Source: Aestuariivirga sp. (GTDB taxonomy: Bacteria > Pseudomonadota > Alphaproteobacteria > Rhizobiales > Aestuariivirgaceae). From it: a stretch of 64,000 bases of DNA. Under the pieces are notes generated by a model. The model was not told the DNA's origin. It saw only the letters and a list, made by a program, of their open reading frames with translations, and searched no databases. A program made the translations under genes and the position numbers. Positions 26,202 through 33,417 of this stretch are shown piece after piece (positions within the stretch are counted from its first letter, which is position 1; each line of letters opens with the position of its first letter). The stretch is taken from the NCBI GenBank assembly GCA_030680855.1, contig JAUXUN010000068.1, forward strand, positions 1 through 64,000. The letters are read 5' to 3'.

Positions 26202-27392
26202 TTAGACGGCACGGCGCAGGAGCAGCAGCGGCGCATAGACGATCACGAAGCCCATAAAGGCCATGATCCAGGCGGCGCCGGCAATTTCAAGGAGCCACGG
26301 GATAGCCGGAACAATTCCGGAAATGACGCGCGCAATGACGGCGGTGATTGCAAGGCCATAGATTGCCGTTGTGCCTTTTCCCGCGGCAAGGGGCTTGCCG
26401 GAGTGACCCAGGCTTGCCCGGGTCATCACCGCAAGCGTCATGAGCGCTATGGCGCCCGCCATCCAGGCGTGTTGGGCGGCGGCGGGCGGAACGATTTCGG
26501 GCCAAAGTGCGGCAGCCCCGGTCAGCAGGAATCCGGCGGGTACGAACAGGAACCCTGCATGGAGAATGGCGACCAACGGTTCCGCAAGGCAGCGCCAGCC
26601 CGTCCAGCGTGCCAGCCTGAACAAATTCAATGCACCGGCCAGCAATCCAATGACACCGGAAACGGCAGACGCCGGAAACGCGGTCCACAGGAGAAGAGCC
26701 AAGACGGTTACGGCGAGGACTGCCTGGTCAATCCAGTCGAACTGGGCTGGCAGCGCGCCCGGATCGCGCTTGGCAAGCCAGTTCCGCGTGAAGCTGGGCA
26801 CAATCCTTCCGCCAACAATTGCAATCAACAGGATGGCCGCAGCCACGCCGATGCGGACGCCGATGCCACTTGCCGCGTTGCCGCCGGCGATGGCCTGGAT
26901 GTGGAACACGAGATTGCCTGCGGCCAGGATGGCGACGACGGCCAGCACTTTGAGATTCTTCCAGTTGCGGCCCGCGACGATTTCCCTTGCCACGATAGCC
27001 AGCAGCACCGCAAGGAATGACAGATCGATGGCGGCTGCAAGCTCAATTGGCAAATAGCTGGAGAAGAACATGGCGAGGCGTCCGGCGAACCAGAAGCACC
27101 AGAGGATTGCCAGGGGCACGCCAACAATCGGCAGGCGACCGGTCCAATTTGGAATTGCGGTGAAGAGAAAACCGGCAATGACCGCGGGAAGATATCCCCA
27201 CATGAACTCATGGGCATGCCATTCCACCGGGCCATAGGCGGATGGAATGTTCCAGGCACCCGAAAGCGCTCCGATCCAAACGGCCATCGCCATTGCAGCG
27301 AAAGCGGCGGCCCCCAGAAAAAACGGGCGGAAGCCGTAACCAAGAACCGCAGGCCCCTGCCAGGCCCGAATCTGTTGCGCTGATGTGGCCAC
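26202..27392 (-). CDS. nnrS: NnrS family membrane protein
   Basis: 396 residues, about twelve hydrophobic segments, and the family segments GPAVLGYGFRPFF, EWHAHEFMWGYLPAVIAGFLFTAIPNWTGRLP and GGRIVPSFTRNWL. The His residues in the second and in VFHIQAI-type sites are expected ligands. NnrS is a heme- and copper-containing membrane protein that accompanies denitrification and NO stress; its molecular job is not settled. It starts ten bases after ubiV and is the last gene of the RIC-Ubi-NnrS operon. Confidence 0.9.
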   Translation of the reverse strand: MATSAQQIRAWQGPAVLGYGFRPFFLGAAAFAAMAMAVWIGALSGAWNIPSAYGPVEWHAHEFMWGYLPAVIAGFLFTAIPNWTGRLPIVGVPLAILWCFWFAGRLAMFFSSYLPIELAAAIDLSFLAVLLAIVAREIVAGRNWKNLKVLAVVAILAAGNLVFHIQAIAGGNAASGIGVRIGVAAAILLIAIVGGRIVPSFTRNWLAKRDPGALPAQFDWIDQAVLAVTVLALLLWTAFPASAVSGVIGLLAGALNLFRLARWTGWRCLAEPLVAILHAGFLFVPAGFLLTGAAALWPEIVPPAAAQHAWMAGAIALMTLAVMTRASLGHSGKPLAAGKGTTAIYGLAITAVIARVISGIVPAIPWLLEIAGAAWIMAFMGFVIVYAPLLLLRRAV

Positions 27393-27402
27393 TTTCGTTT
27401 CC

Positions 27403-28335
27403 TCAGCTTAATTCGGGTTGCGCGCCCACATGAAGGTAGCCAGGTTTGCGGTGGAAGAAGCCATTCATCACGGGTTGCGGCATTCCCAATTCGGCCAGCC
27501 TTGCAAATGTCTCATCTGCGGAAATCCGGCCATCGAGCAACTGCCGGTAGGCGCGTGCGACCGCTGTCATGTCGAGGCTGTGAGGCGAAAGGCGGAGGGC
27601 GGCGACGCCCATGGCTACCAGCGCAGGGATTTCAGCCGAGAGTTCGAGGTAGCGGTGCGATAAAGTCTGGATGCCGTTGATTGCCAGGAATTTGTGGTGC
27701 GAGCGGGTTTGCAGTTCCATGCCATCCGCATCGTTTTCGCAAACGAAAAGACAATTATCCTTGGTGCGGCCATGGGCGCGGGCGTGATAGCAACGCGCCG
27801 ACAGGGCCAATGTGACACGGCCAAAAACCTGCACTTCGGTCGTGGCACCTGCCGCTTCCGCTGCTTCGGTCAAGCGGGAGATCGTTTCCGCCGGAAGCTC
27901 CGGCTGCAGGCTGAAATGATAGGCGCCATTGGAGGCGAGATGGGTGATCGTGGCCTCGTTGTATACATTCAGATACTGGCCGATGCGGTGCGGCTTGCGA
28001 TGAAGCAATGGGAGGAGGGATGCATCATTGGCTTCGATGTCCGCGGTCTCAAATTCGGCGATACCGGTGGAGGCTCTGCGGTCAATGGCCGTGACAACCT
28101 GGGCCAATGACGACCAGACGACACGCTTGCCGGCCCGCGTGAGGCGCTCAGACACTTCTTCAATATGAGGATTAAAGAACGGCTCGCGCTTCGAGCAGAC
28201 GGCTTCGCCGAGATAGACGGTTTCAACCGGCGCTTCGTCAGCGACGCGGAACCAGAAATCGCGCTTAGTTTCCGCTGGCCAATGAAACAGCAGCGGGCCC
28301 ATGGTCAGTTCGGTGGTCACTGCGGCTATCTCCAC
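27403..28335 (-). CDS. ubiV: UbiV, oxygen-independent ubiquinone hydroxylation (U32 family)
   Basis: 310 residues from a GTG; a second GTG five codons later is better placed after GGAG and may be the true start. The U32-peptidase fold is seen in LTMGPLLFHWPAETKRDFW, AVCSKREPFFNPHIEEV, LHRKPHRIGQYLNVYNEAT and LSARCYHARAHGRTKDNCLFVCENDADGMEL, which bear the iron-sulfur cysteines. With UbiU it forms the iron-sulfur heterodimer that hydroxylates the ubiquinone ring without O2. Overlaps the end of ubiU by ten bases and is followed by nnrS. Confidence 0.9.
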   Translation of the reverse strand: MEIAAVTTELTMGPLLFHWPAETKRDFWFRVADEAPVETVYLGEAVCSKREPFFNPHIEEVSERLTRAGKRVVWSSLAQVVTAIDRRASTGIAEFETADIEANDASLLPLLHRKPHRIGQYLNVYNEATITHLASNGAYHFSLQPELPAETISRLTEAAEAAGATTEVQVFGRVTLALSARCYHARAHGRTKDNCLFVCENDADGMELQTRSHHKFLAINGIQTLSHRYLELSAEIPALVAMGVAALRLSPHSLDMTAVARAYRQLLDGRISADETFARLAELGMPQPVMNGFFHRKPGYLHVGAQPELS

Positions 28336-29348
28336 TTCTTGGTCTGGAAGGCGCCCTGGGTTTCCTTGCCGCCCTCAGTGAGCGCCACGAGCCCTGAGAG
28401 GTCGTGCCAGCGGCCAGCCGCAATATCGTCAACTGCACGGCGGTAGGCTGAAACGACGGCCTGCACATAGGAACGTGAGCGCTGGCGGCCTTCAATCTTC
28501 AATGCCGTTACCCCAGCCGCGATGAGATCCGGCAGCAGCGACGAGAGGTTCAGGCTGACCGGCTCTTCAAAAGCATAATAGGGCTCCTTCCGCACCGGCG
28601 AGAGATAACGGCCTTTGCAGATCGTCGGGTAGCCGGCGTGTTCGCCGGCGGCGAAGCAGTCGATCTCAAAATCACCAAGCCCGGCAGTTTTGCTGCCATC
28701 GGGCAGATCCATGTAATGGACCGCGTTTGCCGGTGAGCACACGCCATCCATGTTGGTCGAGGTGCCAGTCACATAGTTGGTCAGGCTGCACCGCCCTTCC
28801 GACATCATGCCGATGTTGCCGAAAACGAAGGCTTCGATCTCGCAAGGAATCTCGCGGTGAATGGCAGCGATCTCAGTGACGGTGAGAATGCGCGGAAGAA
28901 CAACGCGCTTCACATTGAATTCCGAGCAATAGTAGCGGATTGCCTCCGGCGATGAGGCCCCCGCCTGCACTGAAAGATGCAGCCGCAATTGCGGATGGTG
29001 CTCCGCGGCGTAGGAGGCCACGCCAATGTCAGCAACGATGACGGCATCCACGCCCAGCCGTGCAGCTGTATCGACGGCATCAAACCAAAGCTGGGTCCGG
29101 GGGGCCGTGGCAAAGGAATTCACCGCCAGCAGCACCTTGGTGCCGCGACCGCGGGCATAGGCGATGCCCTGTTCAAGCAGGTCAGGCGTGAAGTTCAAAC
29201 CGGCGAAGTTGCGGGCATTGGTTTCGTTGGCCAGTCCGCAATAGACCGCGTCCGCGCCCGAATCGACGGCAGCGCGCAAGGCGGCAGGCGTTCCTGCCGG
29301 GCAAACAAGTTCCGGCTTTGCATTCGGCGTGATGGCCTGGGTGTTCAT
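28326..29348 (-). CDS. ubiU: UbiU, oxygen-independent ubiquinone hydroxylation (U32 family)
   Basis: 340 residues. The motif ELVCPAGTPAALRAAVDSGADAVYCGL and the cysteine-bearing GRCSLTNYVTGTSTNMDGVCSPA and YPTICKGRYL segments are typical of UbiU. It pairs with UbiV to insert hydroxyl groups into the ubiquinone ring in the absence of oxygen, using prephenate as oxygen donor. Overlaps ubiT by four bases and ubiV by ten, a tight, translationally coupled operon. This explains how ubiquinone-dependent nitrate and NO reduction can be sustained anaerobically. Confidence 0.93.
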   Translation of the reverse strand: MNTQAITPNAKPELVCPAGTPAALRAAVDSGADAVYCGLANETNARNFAGLNFTPDLLEQGIAYARGRGTKVLLAVNSFATAPRTQLWFDAVDTAARLGVDAVIVADIGVASYAAEHHPQLRLHLSVQAGASSPEAIRYYCSEFNVKRVVLPRILTVTEIAAIHREIPCEIEAFVFGNIGMMSEGRCSLTNYVTGTSTNMDGVCSPANAVHYMDLPDGSKTAGLGDFEIDCFAAGEHAGYPTICKGRYLSPVRKEPYYAFEEPVSLNLSSLLPDLIAAGVTALKIEGRQRSRSYVQAVVSAYRRAVDDIAAGRWHDLSGLVALTEGGKETQGAFQTKKWR

Positions 29349-29863
29349 GCCTGCATCTCCAGCCGGCGCAATCTCTGGAGCAGGAGATGGGCCGGCATCA
29401 GCGCGGGACCGCCCATGTGAAGCAGGTCCTCAATCACGCTGCCTTCGAGATCGTCGAGCGCGTATCTGAGGCACACGGCGGCTTCGGTGTTGCCACTCAC
29501 CTTGAGGTTTCCAGAAAAGAACATGGCATCCGAGTCGCCACGTCCGTCGAGGACTTTGAAAAGTTCCATGAAGGGTCCGGCGATTGACGCGTCGCTTGCG
29601 ACTTTATCCGGCCGGCGGTGCGCCGTAAGTTCCGGATTCCTTGGATTTGGTTTCAGCAGCAGCACGAAGGGCAATTCAGTCACGTCGATTGCGTAGGATG
29701 AGTCAATGTGGGAGCCAAGACGTGCGAAAAATTCCGGGCGGCGCTGGGCAATGCCCCTCACCATCCGCGACAGAATGAATTGCAGTGGGAATAAGGGCAA
29801 TGGCGCCAAGAGCTTGCCAATCACCACTGGAAGCATCAGGCCCTTGAGATTCTCCTCAGCCAT
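29345..29863 (-). CDS. ubiT: UbiT, SCP2-domain ubiquinone-synthesis accessory protein
   Basis: 172 residues. The SCP2-type domain holds a hydrophobic start (PLPLFPLQFILSRMVRG) and a FVLLLKPNPRNPELTAHRR segment, with an FFSGNLKVSGNTEAAVCLRYALDDLEG end that is family-specific. UbiT binds lipid intermediates and organises the anaerobic ubiquinone pathway. Its ATG overlaps the end of the RIC gene by eight bases, so the two are coupled. Confidence 0.88.
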   Translation of the reverse strand: MAEENLKGLMLPVVIGKLLAPLPLFPLQFILSRMVRGIAQRRPEFFARLGSHIDSSYAIDVTELPFVLLLKPNPRNPELTAHRRPDKVASDASIAGPFMELFKVLDGRGDSDAMFFSGNLKVSGNTEAAVCLRYALDDLEGSVIEDLLHMGGPALMPAHLLLQRLRRLEMQA

Positions 29864-30386
29864 GGGCGCAGATGCAGCCGGACTTGGTTGTCAGTTCGAA
29901 ACGCGGAAACAGGATTTCATTTTCAACGCGAATGTGTTCGCCGATATCCTCGCAGAGTTTCTTCAGGCCGGCATATAACCTTTGCCACGAGCCGCAAGCG
30001 CCCTCCGGCACCACGAAACCTCTGGCCAGCTCTTCCAACAGACGGACTGTTCCGGCGTGCTCCCCATGGTCGTGGCGCAGCATGGTGATCGGCTGCATGA
30101 TGTTTTCCTTCACGCCCTGCTGCATGGCCGGAAACAGGACGAATTCCTCTTTCTGCATATGGGTTTCCAGCTCGGCGGACAGACGCTCAAGAACATCAGC
30201 CAAGCCGAGTGGCGCCTCGGGCACATCATGATGAACGCGCTCGACTTTCCGGGCGAGAGCCAGGAGCTCCGGCAATTCCTGCCGGTGAATCTCGTGATAG
30301 TGCGACACGATATGGTTAATGAGTGCCGCCACGTTCAGCGCCGCAAGCTGCGGAACCCAATTGGCCTGCTTCGCTTCAATTATCAT
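29856..30386 (-). CDS. RIC/YtfE-type di-iron repair protein lacking the N-terminal ScdA domain
   Basis: 176 residues of hemerythrin fold with di-iron ligands in NHIVSHYHEIHRQELPEL, ETHMQKEEFVLFPAM, LRHDHGEHAGT and HIRVENEILFPRFE. Typical RIC/ScdA/YtfE/DnrN proteins have about 220 residues because of an extra N-terminal ScdA_N domain, absent here. A terminal Cys-x-Cys (GCICAHG) is unusual for the family. RIC proteins repair NO-damaged iron-sulfur and di-iron centres. It is the promoter-proximal gene of the RIC-UbiTUV-NnrS operon and is divergent from nsrR. Confidence 0.85.
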   Translation of the reverse strand: MIIEAKQANWVPQLAALNVAALINHIVSHYHEIHRQELPELLALARKVERVHHDVPEAPLGLADVLERLSAELETHMQKEEFVLFPAMQQGVKENIMQPITMLRHDHGEHAGTVRLLEELARGFVVPEGACGSWQRLYAGLKKLCEDIGEHIRVENEILFPRFELTTKSGCICAHG

Positions 30387-30540
30387 GGCGTCTATCCTTC
30401 CCGGCAGTTCCGCAAGACTTTTTTGACCTCACGCGTTGGGCAGCCAATGCGCAATTCTTAATACATATTGAAAATACCACTTTACATGTATAAAAGCAGC
30501 ATTGCAAATGCAATTTTAACTGAAATGCCGGAGAAAACTC
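30387..30540. promoter_or_regulatory. Divergent NO-responsive promoter region (possible NsrR operator)
   Basis: The RIC operon and nsrR start on either side. The AT-rich interval contains inverted repeats, ATACAT...ATGTAT (30463-30492) and ATTGC-AAAT-GCAAT (about 30502-30515). These are candidates for the NsrR operator, though no textbook NsrR consensus is seen. No FNR-type box was seen. An NsrR-controlled RIC operon would be typical. Confidence 0.4.
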
Positions 30541-30990
30541 GTGCGCCTTACTGAATTTACCGATTTCGGGCTCCGCGCCCTGATGCGGCTGGCGGCCGAT
30601 CCCGAGCGCGTTTTTACGACAGATGAGATTGCCAATGAATTTGCAATTTCGCGGAATCATCTGATGAAAATCATTCATAACCTCGCCAAAGCCGGAATTG
30701 TCGTAACCCAGCGCGGGGCCGGCGGTGGCTTCAGGCTGAGCAAATCCCCCGAAGAGATGCCTCTTGGCGGGCTTGTCCGGTTACTTGAACAGCGCCATGC
30801 GCTGGTCGAGTGCTTCCAGGCGGATGGGGGCCATTGCCGGCTGACACCGGATTGCCGGCTGAAGGGAAAGCTGGCAGCGGCGCGCCAGGCTTTCTACGCG
30901 GAACTCGACCGCTCAACACTCGCCGATTGCGCTTATCCTGCGCGAAGGGAAGGCCTGAATATCAAGACACCGGTCTTGGCCGGCAGTTGA
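30541..30990 (+). CDS. nsrR: NsrR, Rrf2-family NO-sensing repressor
   Basis: 149 residues from a GTG. The Rrf2 helix-turn-helix (MRLTEFTDFGLRALMRLA, FTTDEIANEFAISRNHLMKIIHNLAKAGIVVTQRGAGGGFRL) is followed by three cysteines at residues 91, 99 and 105 that bind a 4Fe-4S cluster; the Asp near residue 8 that completes the cluster in NsrR is present. NO destroys the cluster and relieves repression. It is divergent from the RIC operon and followed by a membrane protein gene. Confidence 0.9.
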   Translation: MRLTEFTDFGLRALMRLAADPERVFTTDEIANEFAISRNHLMKIIHNLAKAGIVVTQRGAGGGFRLSKSPEEMPLGGLVRLLEQRHALVECFQADGGHCRLTPDCRLKGKLAAARQAFYAELDRSTLADCAYPARREGLNIKTPVLAGS

Positions 30991-31002
30991 GGCGGGAACG
31001 AT

Positions 31003-31473
31003 ATGGATTGGACCACCATCGCGCGTACCCTTCACCTTATCGCCATCGTACACTGGATTGGCGGATTGGCGATGGTTACGCTCGTCATCCTTCCGGGTAT
31101 CATGCGGATGCCGCAGGAAAGGAAACTTGAAACTTTTCTTGTGATTGAGGGTCGCTTCGCCAGACAGGCGAAGATTTCGGTGACGGCGGCAGGACTGACC
31201 GGCTTCTATATGGCCCACGGCCTGGTTGCGTGGGAGCGCTTTCTCGATCCCGGTTACTGGTGGATGCATGCGATGGTGCTGATCTGGGCGATCTTCACCT
31301 TCATGCTGTTCGTCGCGGAGCCGCTTTTTCTCCATGCGAAGGTCACCCGCATGGTGGAGCGCGATCCAGCCGCCACATTTGCCCTGATGCTGCGGGCGCA
31401 CCGGATCCTGTTGGCCCTTGCCACCGTGACAATTGGAGGCGCAGCGCTCGGGGCGCACGGCATGCTGTTTTAG
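31003..31473 (+). CDS. Four-helix membrane protein of the CopD/hypothetical type
   Basis: 156 residues with four hydrophobic helices and two His in the first (TLHLIAIVHWIGGL), then WWMHAMVLIWAIFTFMLF and HAKVTR. This resembles the CopD-like or heme-binding small membrane family often placed beside NnrS and NsrR genes. His in helices I and III could bind heme. Starts 12 bases after nsrR, so it is likely co-transcribed. Function unknown. Confidence 0.65.
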   Translation: MDWTTIARTLHLIAIVHWIGGLAMVTLVILPGIMRMPQERKLETFLVIEGRFARQAKISVTAAGLTGFYMAHGLVAWERFLDPGYWWMHAMVLIWAIFTFMLFVAEPLFLHAKVTRMVERDPAATFALMLRAHRILLALATVTIGGAALGAHGMLF

Positions 31474-31760
31474 GTTGGAGGGAACGGAGGGATTTCACCA
31501 AATCCAGAATAGCGCGATCCAATTGGCCGTGCCAACCAGGCCTTCGGCGCGCGGCATCGTCACCGTAAAGGCAAAACATCACACCAAAACAGTTTATTAG
31601 AAGAGTTCCGAGCTCCCAATCACGTTAATTCATGTGGAGCGGCAAGCAAGCGTGGTAATGCCGTGATGGCCAAGGCAAGAGTCGCTATGAGACCAATGCT
31701 CGACACCAGACATTGATCTCAAAGGAATTCAGGGCGATAAGAGGGAATGACGAGGGCGAA
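31474..31760. other. Gap upstream of the Crp/Fnr regulator
   Basis: About 285 bases with no supported gene and no FNR-type box. An in-frame TTG upstream could extend the regulator by 16 codons, but the GTG after GAGGGCGAA gives the usual family length. Confidence 0.4.
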
Positions 31761-32465
31761 GTGTCATTTCTGATCGAAGCTTCTGACAAGGCTATTGTGC
31801 GTGCGGCACCAATTTTTTCGGGCCTGCCTCAGCCAACGTTCGAATTGTTGCTCACCGGTGCGACGGTAAAAGTGGTATCGCGGGGCGAACTCCTCTTTGT
31901 GCAGGGAGATCCAGTCAACTACTTCTTTGTGGTGCTTGAAGGCTGGGTTAAAATATTCCGCCTGGCGCCATCGGGCGGGGAAACTGTCGTTGCGGTCTTT
32001 ACCCGTGGCCAAAGTTTTGCCGAGGCTGCGGCCTTTGTTGGCGGGCGTTTCCCAGCGAGCGGGGAGGCCGTGACCGAGGGCCGTTTATTGTGCGTCCAAA
32101 GTGGCAATCTTCTCCGGCTGATCCGCGAAAACGCCGAGATCGGATTAGCCATGCTGGCATCGACGTCGATGCATCTTCATATGCTGGTCCAGCAGATTGA
32201 GCAGCTCAAGGCTCATACAGGTGCGCAGCGTGTGGCAGAATTCCTCTCGTCACAGTGCAAGGACCAGACAGGCACTTGCCGGTTGAACTTGCCTTACGAC
32301 AAGACCTTGATTGCCGGACGTCTAGGCATGCAGCCTGAAAGTCTTTCCCGGGCCTTTGCAAAGCTCAAGCAAATTGGCGTCAGTATTGAACAGAACATTG
32401 CTATCATTGACGATATTGGCAAGCTGCGGCGGTATTTTGATGGGGGCTCTGAAAAGGATCGATGA
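31761..32465 (+). CDS. Crp/Fnr-family transcription regulator (DNR/NnrR-like)
   Basis: 234 residues from the GTG. A cyclic-nucleotide-type sensor domain (EIGLAMLAS preceded by GELLFVQGDPVNYFFVVLEGWVKIFRL) leads through a long dimerisation helix to an HTH of FNR type. The recognition helix reads GMQPESLSRAFAKL: the E-x-x-S-R pattern that contacts TTGAT half-sites. It lacks the N-terminal cysteines of FNR, so it is not an oxygen-sensing iron-sulfur protein but more like DNR/NnrR, which sense NO, perhaps through heme. It is convergent with the NOR operon whose upstream region bears a matching box. Confidence 0.85.
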   Translation: MSFLIEASDKAIVRAAPIFSGLPQPTFELLLTGATVKVVSRGELLFVQGDPVNYFFVVLEGWVKIFRLAPSGGETVVAVFTRGQSFAEAAAFVGGRFPASGEAVTEGRLLCVQSGNLLRLIRENAEIGLAMLASTSMHLHMLVQQIEQLKAHTGAQRVAEFLSSQCKDQTGTCRLNLPYDKTLIAGRLGMQPESLSRAFAKLKQIGVSIEQNIAIIDDIGKLRRYFDGGSEKDR

Positions 32466-32505
32466 GGGTTCGAAAGAATGACCTGCCGGCAGTGCCCCGT
32501 GCGGG

Positions 32506-32904
32506 CTAGACGCCCAGTTTCTTGTGCAGCCGCGCGTCCTTCGATTTGAAGTGATTGACAAACCAGTCCCGCACCGTGGACGACAGGCTATCGCCATAGG
32601 TGGAAGATGGGTTGTCCTGCTGCGCATCCATGATATCCCTAATCTCGTCGAGCAGCCGTTCATGTTCGGCTTTGTGCGCCTCATATTCGTCGTAGGCGTA
32701 CTTGCGCATGATCGATTCCTCAAGCGCGAAATGCGCCGCGATCTTGGCGAATACTTCACCGAGAAATTTCGTTACGTGGGATCGGTCTGCACCGCCCACT
32801 ATGTGCTCATGCAACCGGTTGATGATATCGACAAGTTCATGATGCTCGTGATCGACATCGGGTATGCCAGTTTCAAATTCCTTGCGCCATTCGATGAGTG
32901 ACAT
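32506..32904 (-). CDS. Bacteriohemerythrin
   Basis: 132 residues with the full hemerythrin ligand set: DVDHEHHEL, HFALEESIMRKYAYDEYEAHKAEHERLL and WFVNHFKSKD, including the I-P-x-V-D-x-E-H start of the family. Binds O2 reversibly at a di-iron site and can bind NO. It is the last gene of the NOR operon, nine bases after the unknown protein, and could supply or buffer O2 or NO near the reductase, or protect it. Confidence 0.92.
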   Translation of the reverse strand: MSLIEWRKEFETGIPDVDHEHHELVDIINRLHEHIVGGADRSHVTKFLGEVFAKIAAHFALEESIMRKYAYDEYEAHKAEHERLLDEIRDIMDAQQDNPSSTYGDSLSSTVRDWFVNHFKSKDARLHKKLGV

Positions 32905-32913
32905 TTTGCAATG

Positions 32914-33417
32914 CTACCTGAAGAGGAAGCCTCCCTGTTCGGCCTTGAAATCGATGGCGAGATTTTGCCGGGAAGACAACTCGCCTTCAAATTTGCTCTC
33001 ATAGTCGAAGCCTTCGGCCCTTTTGCTGTCTCGAAGCCGCGCCAGGATAACATGCCTGCCGGCAGGTACAGTAAATTTCTGGTAGGTCTTGGCCTGCCCA
33101 TCGCTGGAAAGACCGCTTGGCTGCAGCACGGCTTCATAGAGCAAATTGCCGTCGATCATCAGCTGGATTGCAATGGGCACGCGCTCGCGTGAACAATCGT
33201 TGGGTTTTCGCTTGTTGCTCGGCAGTTTCGAGAGCTCCTGTGCCGTAAGCCTCCGGCAATCTTCAACGCGCGCGCCGCTGTGATTGAATGCCAGTTTGAT
33301 CTGGGCCGAGCCGGCGGGCAATTGAGCGTGCTCCGGCCAGGACGCAAGGGTCCCGATAGCGGCGGCAAACGCGGCATAGAGCAGGGCCTGACCAGTGTAT
33401 TGCGTCAAACTAGGCAT
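32914..33417 (-). CDS. Unknown protein with an N-terminal membrane helix, in the NOR operon
   Basis: 167 residues: one hydrophobic helix near the N-terminus (QALLYAAFAAAIGTLASW), then a soluble domain with two cysteines (RVEDCRRLT, PNDCSRERV) and a strand-rich end that may be a carbohydrate- or metal-binding fold. No family I can name. It overlaps the upstream fusion gene by eight bases, so it is coupled and probably works with the fusion or its quinol site. Confidence 0.6.
   Translation of the reverse strand: MPSLTQYTGQALLYAAFAAAIGTLASWPEHAQLPAGSAQIKLAFNHSGARVEDCRRLTAQELSKLPSNKRKPNDCSRERVPIAIQLMIDGNLLYEAVLQPSGLSSDGQAKTYQKFTVPAGRHVILARLRDSKRAEGFDYESKFEGELSSRQNLAIDFKAEQGGFLFR

Noticed and set aside
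26190-27020. 276-codon rightward frame
   Set aside because: It lies antisense to nnrS, which has a clear family match and membrane-helix pattern, and its own composition (many Asp, Gly, His, Asn) is that of a shadow frame.
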